This document shows positions 44,465 through 55,880 of a stretch of 64,000 nt of DNA, in pieces. Made by a program: the position numbers and the translations under genes. Position 1 is the first letter of the stretch, and every line of letters starts with the position of its first letter. Under the pieces are notes generated by a model, which saw only the letters and a list, made by a program, of their open reading frames with translations, did no database searches and had not been told where the DNA came from. Origin of the DNA: Malaya genurostris (Eukaryota; Arthropoda; Insecta; Diptera; Culicidae); the NCBI RefSeq assembly GCF_030247185.1, contig NC_080572.1, positions 125,924,405 through 125,988,404 of the forward strand, in the 5' to 3' direction.

Positions 44465-45360
44465 CTTTGATACAGGAGGAAGATGGGTACCCCCGAGGCA
44501 TAATGCACCTTTTGCTTTTCTCAAAAGTTTTTTTCACTGAAATCCTAATGAAACTGAAAATCCGCCATAACAACAGATTACTATAAAATTTGGTAGCGAT
44601 GGCTCAATCATATCTGGAAAACTTAAAAAAACCAAGTATGTCTCTGTTATAAGTAATTTTTGATGTTCGTTCCATAGTAATTTTCTAGGGTGAGGAAGAC
44701 GATTTTAATTTTGTAACCAGTGAACTTCTTTGCCAATCATTCGGGTTTCTAAAATTAGTTCTAATACAGACGATGTATTTGCAATTTTATAGAAAAATCG
44801 TCAATTTATCATCTCATATTTTGGGAGGCAAAACGACCCGAATTATGTGACGCAAATTGCTCAAGTATTCGCTTAAAATAATTATCCATAAGTTATCAAT
44901 TTAATGAATAAAAGTGAACAATCTTCCATGGCAAATATTTCGTCAACGATATGTCTAAAGCTTTCTTAAAAGAAGCAGCTTTATGAGGGTGCATATTGCC
45001 CCGTGGTTGTCATGAGCTTTAATTCGTTGCTTTGATGGATGTTTACCCTGGTTTAAGATCATCCTGCCTCTATGTTCAGATAACCGTCACTTCGCGTAAT
45101 TTAGAATGTATATTTTTCATGTTTTCCACGATCGGGTGTCATGCCCGCATATATTTCAACAGACAATTTTTAAGGGTTTCAGAAAATAAGATGTTTCATG
45201 TATTTTTCAATGTATTCAGCGAGTATTTGTACGTATTTTGAGAAATAATGATTACGGAAGATAGTCATGCATGAAACTCTTCCGTGTTATTCTCTATAGT
45301 TAAGATATAGCTACATTTCCTTAGGGGGTGCATTTTACCCCATCTACCCCTAAAATTTTC
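44465..45360. repeat. Diffuse repeat with GGGGGTGCATT/TGCCCC motifs
   Basis: GATGGGTACCCCCGAGGCAT (44483), GGGTGCATATTGCCCCGTGG (44986) and GGGGGTGCATTTTACCCCAT (45326) recur with inverted relationships. TGCCCCACACTTG (45388) and GTGGGGCATTATGTAC (46268) may be outlying parts. This looks like a degraded inverted-repeat element, but I cannot set its ends or a target duplication. Confidence 0.35.
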
Positions 45361-46284
45361 TTCGTAACAGTAACTCTACGGACATTATGCCCCACACTTG
45401 CTTCAGTTGTGTTCTTTGATTCCAAATATTATTTTATAGATTTATAACGATTATCAAAACAAAACGTAGCATTGTGAGGGTCGAAAATATTGCTTCCCAA
45501 TTACAATTAGTTGAATCCGCAAATTATTTCTGATGCAAATAATATTCCCCTTTTTTTCTATTTTGGCATATTAAGGATCATAATGCATCATTTTTGTGAA
45601 GCAAAATGTCTTTTGTTTTGATGCATTTTATATAGCTGCTGGGTCATTAAGTCTTAGAAAAACGGAAAAACTGTGAAAGTTTAGTGTTTTTATAAATAAA
45701 TAAATTCTGCCAGAATCAGTGTTGACAAACAATCAAAATTTCGAAAATCGAGACTGAAATTTATCATGTTTTCAAATTGAAGCCTTTCGTCGTTATAATT
45801 GGAATGTGGAAAAAATATTGCTGAACATATCCACCACCCTACATGCATCGAAAATATTTCAGTCATCATTTCTCAGTTGCGAATTTACTTCGGTGTCGAA
45901 CTGAAGGCTCTTCTCCCTTGCGATATTTCTGTGAATGAAAATTTATTATCAAGTTTCGCTGACACAAAAAATCCATTGTGAACTTCGATGTTCAGAGTTT
46001 TGTGTATGCTTGTTTCATGAATGAAAAAATTCGGAAGTGATTTTTTCAGTCACTGATTTTTTTTAGAAAATCTCTTGAATCGATTTTTCCACGAGTGATT
46101 ATGAAATAAACTGATCATGATCATGATTTTCCCAACACTGGTCAGAATAACTGAAAATGGTGTTTTCAGACATACTGCAATGAAATACCCACATTTTCGA
46201 AGGAAATAGCACAACATTTTCTTACGGAAAGCATATTACAACACTTTACCCTACTGTTGATTCGAGAGTGGGGCATTATGTACA
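45361..46284. other. Unassigned AT-rich stretch
   Basis: No gene is seen. GTGAATGAAAATTTATTATC and GTTTCATGAATGAAAAAATTC are low-complexity. Confidence 0.45.
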
Positions 46285-46286
46285 TA

Positions 46287-47469
46287 CCCAAGCAGCACAC
46301 GTTATTACACTTAACTGACAGTAACTTATATGACACAAATTCATGGAGCAAGTAGAAGACTTTGCAACGTGCATTATAACTGCTATGTAACCTGAAAAGC
46401 GATAGAGACAGAGCTTGTGAGACTTACCAAGGGTTTCCAAACAACTTCTCGGTAACGAATATTTGATTAGATTCCGCGCGCACATCAGTCACAATGAAAC
46501 AGAAAATAAAAGCTGTCATGTCAAGTTACAATTTGTTGATGTTTTTCCCATTCAACATTTACGACCAACAATTGGAATCCGATAATCAGAGTTAAAATAT
46601 AGAATTCAATCCTTTTTAAACTCACTATATCTACTCAAAATCTAAGTGCTATTCGATATTTATGGTAAAGTTGATCATTGTACTTCTTGAAAACATGCGC
46701 TCCTTCGATATTTTGGATTTCGGAACATCGACATATAAAATATTATTCATATTTTTATACCCGTTGTATTGAATTTACAGCTAAAATGACGAAATGTGTT
46801 CAGATAGAACTTTTTTGTGATGAATATTTTCAAATATTTTATAATATTACTTTTTTTTAATTTAATGAATATTTCATTCCCTTGGCATAATGGTAGCCAA
46901 TTGCATATGTTTTTCCATGCATACACTGCCGTGACAAAGTGTAGAAATATTCTCTCTGGTAGAGAGAATGTACTTCCCAAAACGAAACAAGTTTGCCTCG
47001 CACATGTATCGGCAAAAATTTTGCGTATAAACGCAGATTTAACTATAGCCAATATTTTTAAACTGAAGGAATTTTCTACTTATTCTACTTATTGATTCAA
47101 TATTATTGTTTGGGATAATGTACGGAAGCTTTCAACCGACACTGTAATTGTATTTCTTTGTTGCATCACAACGAATACGGTAACCGATATGAAATCATTA
47201 CTTAACTTTGTCTTGTAGTGTGTCACTTTTTCATTGTCACATTTTATCACAGTGAGCAGTTGGCGACTAAAAACAGTCAATGCGAACACGTCGTAAGAGT
47301 TAGATAACCGAAAAGTTACGTTGGAACTTATTGTAACTTAGTGTGATGAGATGTCATTTCGTAACATTATTTTGACTCCATTGTCACCATCATAATACGA
47401 CTTGTTTCGTCGTTTTTGTCATCTGTTTTATTTTATTTTTTTATGAACAAGTTACATGTGTTACTTGGG
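46287..47469. mobile_element. Putative TIR element CCCAAGYARCACAYG, TA duplication
   Basis: CCCAAGCAGCACACGTTA (46287-46304) is inverted relative to the right end ACATGTGTTACTTGGG (47454-47469). The match is imperfect but the outermost six bases and most of the next ten agree. TA precedes and follows (46285-46286, 47470-47471). The 1.18-kb interior has no accepted gene. TCTCTCTGGTAGAGAGA near 46950 is a small hairpin. Confidence 0.5.
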
Positions 47470-47471
47470 TA

Positions 47472-48244
47472 GAGTGTTTGTTATGCAAAACTTGATATAT
47501 CAAATATATGACTTTGTTTTTTGCATGTATAAGGTACGAATAAAGACATTAGTGCTGCTACAATTTAATTACTAAACAGCAACAAATTATCATACGTTTT
47601 GTACGAATGAAATGCTTATTTAGTCAGCGCAAAATCTTCGAAAAGCTGCTCAATGATGTTTTCAGTTTTATCATATTTTGCAGCAGAAGGCAACTTCCCA
47701 ACCTTATAGTATAGTTGAGAGATATTAAATGATAGTGTCAGTGATAAAACTTTCGTTAAGAAAAATCTTGAATGCTTTAAAAGAAAGAGGGTGTTTTAGT
47801 CAGCAGGGCGCTTTATAATATTATCCCTTTACAGTGGTATGTTTTTTGAAAATATCAAATCCTTAACTCGTGTCCAAAGTTGTACCGAAATTAAGTATGA
47901 GACATAAGATTTGGTGTATACCGGTTTTAAACCGGTTCTGGTCAAATATTTTTCCTGAAGGCCTTGGGATTGTTGGAACCATTGCTGTGAAACAAGGCAA
48001 TCAGAAATTTTTACTAACGTAATATTTAACAAGAAATGCCATCGTTCGATTCTTATTCACAATATATACAATACACAATACATTATTCTTGTTTACGTCC
48101 GTATCGTTTTTGCTTAATATGTCTTAATATATCTGCTGCTAGTGGTCGTAATATGATTTGACTTTCTTTCAATGTGCTAAAACGGTTGATCTGAGTTATT
48201 TAATGTCTTCACGATAGTTACTCAGCTAAGTATGAAGATTTCTT
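47472..48244. other. Unassigned stretch
   Basis: No recognisable gene or element. GTTTTAAACCGGTTCTGG near 47927 is a short imperfect palindrome. Confidence 0.45.
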
Positions 48245-48516
48245 TTAAAAGGGGGTAGGGTCTAAATGATAAAAAAAATCATCATTTCAAAATTATCGTT
48301 CAACAAAATAAATTTAAATGTTTTGCATGTTAAAAAGCATCATTCGAACAACATTTTGTGATTTTTTCGTGGAAAAATATTGAGAAATAAGCCGGTGAAG
48401 AGGTATTTTTGTAAACACTTCTTAAAAATCGTGATTTGCGGTATCCACTGTATCTCAGCGCAGACAAATCAGAAGTGAACAAATCAAAGCAGCATAGCTA
48501 GAGTAGAAGTTTTTCT

Positions 48517-48664
48517 AGACCCCAACGTTTCTGTTTGATTTTCTTTTCCAATTTTAGGTGGTTGTGCAATGTGAAAACTACGATTTTCCACGAAAAAATC
48601 CGCCATTTTGTAGCTGTGAAAACTCCCCAAAATGACAAGTAAAGAAAAGGAAAACGTTGGGGTC
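48517..48664. repeat. Nested 148-bp inverted-repeat unit
   Basis: AGACCCCAACGTTT (48517-48530) is the exact inverse of AAACGTTGGGGTCT (48651-48664). Inside, GATTTTCTTTTCC and GGAAAACG-side purine runs extend the similarity weakly. It could be a small MITE, or a structural part of the host element. No clear target duplication. Confidence 0.6.
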
Positions 48665-48707
48665 TGGTTTTTTATATGAAGAAAGTGTGTGCTGAATTTG
48701 AACAAAA

Positions 48708-48926
48708 TTGGTGCAGGAGTTGTCCCAAGTTGGCGGTTCCATGCATAGGACGCTGGTCTTACAAGCCAGTTGTCGTATGTTCGAGCCTCGACCAGGAAGG
48801 ATTCCATAGTACTAGCCATGCAATGATTCTGTACACTAAGAATCGGCTGCGAAGTCTGTTGAAACAGAAAGGCCAAATTCCACAAAAGGAATGTAATGCC
48901 AAGACTTTGCTTTTGGTGCAGGAGTT
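48708..48926 (+). mobile_element. tRNA-derived SINE with 14-bp target duplication
   Basis: The direct repeat TTGGTGCAGGAGTT (48708-48721 and 48913-48926) encloses a 191-bp SINE: GTCCCAAGTTGGCGGTTCC (box A region), CGCTGGTCTTACAAGCCAG (tRNA anticodon arm), GTTCGAGCCTCGACC (box B), the body with TAGCCATGCAATGATTCTG, and the end AAGACTTTGCTTT. Compared with the 52.5-kb copy it lacks about 18 bases after GGATTC. Confidence 0.9.
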
Positions 48927-49334
48927 TTGGAATGACGATGGACACTGACGTTCAAAACCTACTTGCGAGAAAAACGCGTTTAAAGTTTTTTGTCTATAAA
49001 ATCAATGGAAACAATTTACTACTCAAGGGAGCCTGTAGGGTCTAATATTTTCAAATATCATATTATTTATTTTATAATTTATTATAATGAAACACTTCAA
49101 GAATGTTTTGTTATGCTTTTAAGTCAATCAAAGCAGAAGTCTGGTGCCTATGCGCCGAGTTCTTATTTCTTCGCGGTATGAGAGAAACGAATATAAAGTT
49201 CCATAACTTGCTGAGTTTTGTTCTGATAAGCTTGAAAATTTCACAGAATAATCTTTAAATGTTTCACTATAAGAAAATACAAAGAAAATAATAAATGATT
49301 TTTCAAAAGTGGTAAACCCTACCCGCCCTTTTAA

Positions 49335-49699
49335 GTGCCAAACTATGTTCCGAAACTTACTGTAAAGACTTAAAAAAAAGTTATGTAAATTATTGTATAA
49401 CATTGTGTCTAATCTTGATTTTAACCATCAATTCATCGTGCTTCAGTCGAAATCTCTTCTATTGGGATATGGCGTAAAAATCAGTTTTACAAAAATATCA
49501 ATCACCATGAGTAATTTACCAATTTTTACAATCTATAGCTTGTTTGATTGGTATTATAATAAGGAATCTAAATTGGAAACCATATTCAGTCTTCAAGGTC
49601 AATTGTGACAGACATTTTCCAAAACCGAAATTTCGACATAAAAGTTTCTATAACTTGGAAAGTAATCGTCAGATCCCAAAACAATAACATAAGCGTACA
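49335..49699. other. Short unassigned spacer
   Basis: AT-rich. No gene or element is recognised between the TTAA element and the ITmD37E element. Confidence 0.5.
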
Positions 49700-49701
49700 T
49701 A

Positions 49702-50987
49702 ACGGGTGGCAACTAAAATTTTGGATTTTTTTCGAGGCCTGTATGCTCAACAACTAAAAATGCTCAGAAAGAACTAAGAGTGTGTATGTGTTAGCTCTCT
49801 TTCTCATCTTTCTGCTAGTATTTTCTGTTTTGTTCATGCTTGCTCAGTTTTGCTCAAAATGCCGTTGAAACAAGAAGTATTTCACGAGCGCATTGTACAG
49901 TTCTACGAACTGCACAGATATCTCGGCAAATAGTATACGGTACAACGTTTTAAAAGCAAAAATGTTGCGGCTTCGACAGTTTACAATATCCTAAGATGCT
50001 CAACAACTGCTCGTAAGGAAGGTAGTGGAAGACCAGCCAAAATTATGGACGCAAAAGGACTTCGATCTCTTTCTCGTGCCTTCAACAACAAGGATTGACT
50101 GAGTCAAAGGGATGCTGCAAAAAAGTTCAACTGTTCTCACCAGTACATCTGCAAAACATTGAAAAGACACGTAATAAAGTATCGAAAGAAGACACGAGCC
50201 CCGGGATATACTGACGCACAGATTTCAATGCTGAATTCCCAATGCCGCTGGTTTATTAAAAAAATTTCCGAAAAAAAATTTGTTTTGGACGACGAAAGTT
50301 ACTTTCCTCTTTCGAAGACGCAGATTCCCGCAAACGATCAATACTATTCAACGGATAGTTCTACTGTACATCCGAACATAAAATATTAGTTTATACATAA
50401 GTTTGAACAGAAAGTGATGCTGTACATTGTCAACCTCGAGAAAGGCATTTCTAAGCCATGGTTCAAGCCATATGGGTTGGCAATCAATCAAGATGTGTAC
50501 CAGAACGAATGTTTGTAGAAAGTTTTGATTCCGTTTTTTCAAAAACATCATGCTGATGGACAATACGTGTTTTGGCCGGATAAAGCGTCATCGCATTGCG
50601 CCAAAAAACACAATCGTTCCTGAATACCCATTCGATCCCATTTGTACCCAAAAACCACAACCCGAGAAATCTACCTCAGATTTCTTCGGGGTTTTGAGCT
50701 CCTTGGTGTACAAAAATAACTGGAGAGCCACGAATTGCTAACAGTTGATTGGTAGAATCAAGAGATGCATTCGCAAAGTTGACATGAAGGCCGTACAACG
50801 CTCCTGTTCCGACATCAAACGTAAGCTTCGCCAAACATCCGATTACGGACCGTTTTCAAATGTTCACTAATTTTTTTTCAACAAAGAACAATGTATCTTT
50901 AATTTCAATAAGTCAGATCTTCTCCAAGTATGTTTGTCTTTTTTGAAAGCTTGAGAAAGAAATTCCAAAATTTTAGTTGCCACCCGT
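49702..50987 (+). mobile_element. ITmD37E-type transposon with intact TIRs
   Basis: ACGGGTGGCAACTAAAATTT (49702-49721) and its inverse at 50968-50987 are perfect over 20 bases, and the match continues for four or more. TA lies on both sides (49700-49701, 50988-50989). Length is 1286 bp, the size expected for a full Tc1/mariner-type element, so the ends are complete although the gene is dead. Confidence 0.9.
49859..50870 (+). pseudogene. ITmD37E transposase, multiply disrupted
   Basis: From ATG 49859: MPLKQEVFHERIVQFYELHR, then a stop after YLGK. EGSGRPAKIMDAKG (a GRPAK AT-hook-like linker) and SQRDAAKKFNCSHQYICKTL (second helix-turn-helix) follow, then VLDDESYFPLS with the first catalytic Asp (about 50288), a stop, QKVMLYIVNLEKGISKPW, another stop, and YVFWPDKASSHCAKKH with the second Asp (50579-50581). 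A frame change follows. The terminal block STSDFFGVLSSLVYKNNWRA corresponds to the family's RPIEDFFG, but the catalytic Glu position reads Ser (TCA, 50676-50678). The C-terminus reads SDYGPFSNVH in yet another frame. At least three stops and two frameshifts. The family call rests on TIR plus motif wording. Confidence 0.8.
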
Positions 50988-50989
50988 TA

Positions 50990-52359
50990 CTTTCGAAAAG
51001 ACTTTTCATTTGCTAGTTTGGACAAAATCGATCCAACCATCTCGACAATCCATGTCGCTTTATTTTGGACACACATATACATACAGACATTTTCTCAGTT
51101 TGTGGAGGGCTCGTAAAAGTTTTCCTTAGTTTGAGAGAATTTTATAACTAGTTATTTTATTTAAATGTTGCACATATTCTTCGTGTAACTAATTCATTCA
51201 CGCATCCGATTATACTGTCTTCGAATATGCCCATCTCGAACAACGTTGAACTATTCACTGCACGAAAGAGAGAAGGATGAAAATAAATAAGCAATAATCG
51301 TAGAGAACCCGAATCTGCTAATGCAATCTTCGCTGCTGGTATACATCGTGCATGTTCGTTTTATACATTCGTTGATTTACTTTACTCTTCGAATTGGTTC
51401 GAATAGCGTCACTGCGATTATCGTTGTTCCATTCTTCGCGAAGCATTCTTCATCTAATAAATTCATCATATCTCGTGAGATAGCAGCAATGGGAGAGTGC
51501 TGGGATATGCAAGGTGTATTGAAGACGTATATAAAACTAGTAGAGACTTAGACAAACAGGTAAATTTTTAGCATTTACTTTGAATCGAATGTTAAATTGT
51601 CACACACATGCATATAATTATATTGATTTGGCAGGGTAAGCTCTTTATATGTTTGTAAATATACCTTATGATCAAAAAAGAACCGGAATTTTCATTTTAA
51701 AATTCCCGCGCCTTGTCCAATCGGAAAACTTTTATTCTCCCAACGTTGGCAACACTTTTATACACATTCTGTCAAATTTTGACGCATATCGTACGATTAG
51801 TTTTTGTTTGGCGTCTATACAAAGAAGTTGAAAAATTTTCGTGTGGCGATTTTGATTATGGCCAAATAGTGGTCAAAATCTATAAAATTAACTTTATTTT
51901 CTCAAATATGGTTGAATCAATTTTCGCTAACTTGAAATCAAATGTGTTATTCTAATATAGTAGCTTAAAGTTTTCAAAACTTCTTTAAATTGTAGTTAAA
52001 GTTCTTTGATTTGTAGTATTTTGATTATTCTTGCTGTAATATATAGGAGATAATGAATAATATGAGTAAGACGTCATCACACCAATAGTTTTTTATTCTT
52101 ATCATATCCCGGTAACAACCTTCAATACGTTTCACGAAAAAAATTAAGATTTGCAAAAATAGATTTTAGTCTATCATTTTGCATCACGATATTTTACCAA
52201 TTCACTCACGTGTTTAGATCCCTAGAATCAGCTTAGAGGATTACTGTGAGTGAAATTCGTTTGCAACATGTGATCTACAGGCAGCGAAAACACCTGCGAC
52301 ACCACTGTCAAAATACACCTTGGGAAATGTACCCCTCATTTTTTAAAACAAAACGTGAT
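50990..52359. other. Unassigned stretch with a small family T fragment
   Basis: GACAAAATCGATCCAACCAT (about 51020), then ACACACATATACATACAGACATTTTC mark a family T fragment at 50990-51110. Beyond it I see no gene. TATATAAAAC near 51527 resembles a TATA element without supporting context. Confidence 0.4.
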
Positions 52360-52866
52360 TAATCCACCTTGCAGTAAGATGATACCTTTTTTTATCAATC
52401 CGCATGTGTTTTTTGCATGGATATTCTTAGGTGTTTTATTTCTCATGACATTATTTTAATTATCGTCGTTTTAAACGGCAAATTGAGATTTTTATCACTT
52501 ATTACTTGTCCCGGGTTGGCGGTTCAATGCATAGGACGCTGGTCTTACAAGCCAGTTGTCGTATGTTCGAGTCCCGACCTGGAAGGATTCTTAGTGTCAG
52601 TATGTTAGGATCCACAATACTAGCCATGCAATGATTCTGTACACTAAGAATCGGCTGCGAAGTCTATTGAAACAGAAAGGCCGAATTCCACAAAAGGAAT
52701 GTAGTGCCAAGACTTTGCTTTTTTATCACTTATTACCCTGTAATGTCGAAACTGCAAATCGTATCGAATTTCAATCTTAACGTGTGACAATCGATTGAAC
52801 ATTCCATGAGATGTCGAAGTAAGTTCCATTTTAGAGTTTTTCGTCATTATTTATGATACTTCCAGA
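52360..52866 (-). repeat. Family T copy split by a SINE
   Basis: GATTAATCCACCTTGCAG (52359) begins the unit. GGCAAATTGAGATTTTTATC leads to the SINE at 52506, and the family T sequence resumes as ATCACTTATTACCCTGTAATG. The same material in reverse orientation is present uninterrupted at about 29700-29960 (AAAACGACGG, TCATGGAATGTTTAATCG). Confidence 0.7.
52489..52736 (+). mobile_element. tRNA-derived SINE, best copy, 17-bp target duplication
   Basis: TTTTTATCACTTATTAC lies at 52489-52505 and 52720-52736. The 214-bp insert begins TTGTCCCGGGTTGGCGGTTC. CTGGT.CTTACAA.GCCAG forms a five-pair anticodon arm with the seven-base loop CTTACAA, anticodon TAC, as in a tRNA-Val. Box B is GTTCGAGTCCC. The body runs to GACTTTGCT. 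SINEs of this kind are transcribed by RNA polymerase III from boxes A and B and moved by a LINE's enzymes. It is the most complete of five or six copies in the window. Confidence 0.9.
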
Positions 52867-52966
52867 CAGGGCCGGTGAAAGAGGTGGGTACGGTTGGTAG
52901 CACTACCCACCCGAAAATTCCAAAGGTGGGTAATTACCCACCTGAAATTTCGAACAAAAAACAATG

Positions 52967-54065
52967 CACGGAGAACCCTTCGATCATAAAATTGCGATAT
53001 CGCAGTTTTTAATTTTCGCGATAGTTGATTTAACTAATTTCTTTTTGATTCAACCAATATGGTTTTTGATTTGCATATCTTCAAGTAGTCAAAATGTTTT
53101 GAATGCTGTCAAATGCTGGAGACAGTTGAAAGCAAAACAATAATCGCAATGCAAAATCAACAGCTTTTTTAGTTGAAATCTGTTCGCGTCGCTTCAAAAT
53201 GTCAATGAAAACAACATTGATGGTTAAAGCGTTTGGTGAAATTGTTTTCATTTGATTTGAGAAATTTATGATTCCATAACAAGTGTTTATCTAACAGCGG
53301 TGTTCTGATAAAGTTAACCTTGTTTAAGATGAAAAAGATTTAGTGACAAAGTAGAAAATGTTAATGAATTATCATCTCGTAATCTTTCAGGTATGCGCAA
53401 AAATTTTATGCTTCAAATTCGATCATTGATTTACTCCCAGCAGACTGTTTTACTTCCAGCTGTTTGATACCGAAGATGATGTTCATGCATTAGCAATAAA
53501 ACGCTTTTTGACATGAATTTAATTTATAAAAGTAACAGGAACGAAGGGTTTCAAACATACAAAACGCACTGCGTTTGAATGGCGCGTTTGAATTGCCGTA
53601 GCAAAATTCCAATTCCCAGGTTGCTGCACCCAAGCTCATATAAATTGACTAAAATTATTAGTGCACCCGTTTGAAGGCATCATCTTTCAATAATCATTTT
53701 AGGTCAGGTATATTTTGAATATTTTCGCAAATCAATAACATCGTTCGAGTTGATTCAACTATTTGCAATGTCTAGAATAAATAAAACCGATTTATTTTTC
53801 AACTAACAGAATTTTGTTTCAATAACAACACCAGTTATTTCAACTAAAATATTTGTTGAAATTGAATGGTATGTGTCCTCACTAATTGACAGCATTGTTT
53901 TTCAAACAGTTAAATTAGTTGTTTCAACCATCGTTTCTGCTAATCCAAAAACAAAAATGACAGTTTAGTTAAAACAACAATCGATTAGTTGTACCAAATT
54001 TGAACCAATCGAATTCAGAAATTAACTAATATTCTGATTGAAATAGGATCGCGGGTGGTTCCGTG
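52967..54065. repeat. Possible nested TIR unit CACGGARAACC
   Basis: CACGGAGAACCCTTCGATC (52967-52985) resembles the inverse of GATCGCGGGTGGTTCCGTG (54047-54065). The interior is rich in GTTGAA/TTCAAC motifs (for example TTGATTCAACC, GTTTCAACC). The match is imperfect and no target duplication is clear. Confidence 0.4.
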
Positions 54066-54149
54066 TGGTAATATTAGCATTATTCATAATAATACGAATA
54101 TTTTTATTGTAATTCGGAATAATAAATAAAATCAAAATTATTGAATGTT

Positions 54150-54575
54150 AGCTCTCAAGGTAGAGCAAGAATGTGAAGATACACAGCAGAAAGGGTCGGG
54201 TCATTTGAGCAGGCAGAAATCTTTTAGTAACTTAACTTTTCCCTTCCAGCAAAGGAGCCGAGCTGAAGCATCTCATCAATGCGAATCACTCGGGTCTCTG
54301 AGATACCGGGAAATACCGATAAAGGTCTTTTACTCTTTACATTCCGAACCGGCAAAAGATGAATGCAGTATCAAGTAGAAAGTAACAACTTTTGGTAGCT
54401 TTGCCGAAATAGTAAATAGTAGAAGACCTTTATCGGAATTTTCCGAGAGATGTTTAAGGTCGACTCCTCTTGTGAAGTGAAAGTTAAGTTACTAAGAGAT
54501 TTCTGCATGATGAAATGAACCTTGTCACATCTCACCTTCTATATCTTTACATGAAGAAAATCACTCAAAATCTTT
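54150..54575. repeat. Fold-back (long inverted repeat) unit
   Basis: The left arm contains GGCAGAAATCTTTTAGTAAC, TTAACTTTTCCCTTC and ACCGATAAAGGTCTTTTACT. The right arm contains the inverse series AGTAGAAGACCTTTATCGG, GAAAGTTAAGTTACTAAG and AGATTTCTGCATGATG. The arms are about 170-190 bases each at roughly 75-80% match by eye, with a short loop near 54360-54400. The frame at 54145-54378 lies in the left arm and is not accepted as a gene. Confidence 0.7.
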
Positions 54576-54999
54576 TGACGTAGGACTATGTTTTTTTTAT
54601 TCAATAATATAATATAATTTTAAGGCACACTGCTTAAGCTCACGGGGATCGAGAGAATTGGGCGGATGACTACGTTTTTACTTTCTATACCGGTGTGCAA
54701 ATTCAAAATACTGAGAGCCGTACAAATAGTGCTCAGGTTTTGAACATCTATATCTTAATCAATTTTAATTAATTTTCCATATCATTACATAAACTGCATT
54801 AAAAATATTTCTACACTTCGATTGGAGTAGATGAATCTATGTCTATAAAATCATATTTCAGATAATTGGTGATCGAAACTTCAGTTAGTAACGAAAATCT
54901 TTGTCATGATTTCTTCTAACAAATACATACAAGTTCACGGTTTCCATTAAATTTCTGCGTTTCAATGAGTGTGTTCGCTTTTAAGAAAATCACTCATAC

Positions 55000-55880
55000 A
55001 AACCAAGATTCTGTATCGAATAAACTTGAACTCTGTGTGGTTCAGAAAAGAAGTAAAAGTTGCTAACACATCGTTCAAACAGTCCAGGAGCTAACCAGAA
55101 AAACATAATTTCGTGTGCAGGCATATCTTTATTCATCAACATTATCATCTTCAATTGACATACAATCGTTCTAACACTTTTCATAATTTTTCAATACCAT
55201 CCTTATAGAATGATTTGTCACTGGTCTAAACATCGGCTTCCTTTGCGGCGATGACTGTCTTATTCGAGCCATAAATTTTTCGCTGGTGTGTCTTTTTCTG
55301 ATCCGCAAAGGACAAGCAATCGCTGGGGCTAGGTAATTGTGAACAAGGTGGATGAGGAAACAGACCACAGTCCAATTCGTTTAAATGTTTCATTGTTTTC
55401 ATTGACTTATGGCACGGTGCATTGTCTTGATTAACGGTGAATCACTTTTGATGGTACTTTCCCGTTCAAGATAGTCGATGTTAATTATACCTCGAACATC
55501 TAAAAAACTTATGCCATGATTGTTCCAGGTACCTGTTACGTTTTCATATGGCTTTCCCAGTCTGAATGCTGGTATGACTCCGGATAAAAATAGGAGATCC
55601 ATGTTTCGTCCACTGTTCCATACCAACACATTCCATTTTATTGCGGCAGACTTTTGTTGATTATGAGCGGCCGTGTTCGAGATCTGTTTGGTGACGATTT
55701 TTTTATGCTCAGATTTTCGTACAAGATCGTAAAAGAACTTCCAGTTCATGTGCTAACGATCTCAGCATATCTAATCTCAAGAACTTTGATTTTGCCTTCA
55801 TACATCACGATTATCAAAACTTGCTTATATTTTTCCGGTTGACTGCTTCATTTAGCCACGTTCAAAATCAGAATACCACA
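55000..55880 (-). pseudogene. Mariner transposase remnant, degraded
   Basis: Reading from about 55750 downward: FYDLVRKSEHKKIVTKQISN, then FLDVRGIINIDYLEREST, which matches the mariner WDxRGIIHIDYLEKGKT block. Then QDNAPCHKSMKTM (55425-55385; second catalytic Asp intact), LNELDCGLFPHPPCSQLPSP (where YSPDLAPSD would lie, so the third Asp is lost), FADQKKTHQRKIYGSNK and later C-terminal wording. The first Asp motif (DETW) is not preserved. It lies within the hAT-type element in opposite orientation to the 4.6-kb mariner and is more decayed. Confidence 0.7.

Larger units (their letters stand above)
48249..49330. mobile_element. TTAA-flanked TIR element (piggyBac-type target)
   Basis: TTAA lies at 48245-48248 and at 49331-49334. 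Just inside, AAGGGGGTAGGGTCTAAA (left) is inverted relative to GTAAACCCTACCCGCCCTT (right) with a few mismatches. TTAA target duplication is the signature of piggyBac-type transposition. No transposase is present, so the element is non-autonomous. It has been hit by a SINE (48722-48912) and contains a smaller inverted-repeat unit (48517-48664). Confidence 0.7.

Noticed and set aside
52506..52590. A functional tRNA-Val gene
   Set aside because: The anticodon arm and boxes are present, but there is no closed acceptor stem, the D-arm is poor, and it is part of a multi-copy SINE with target duplications.
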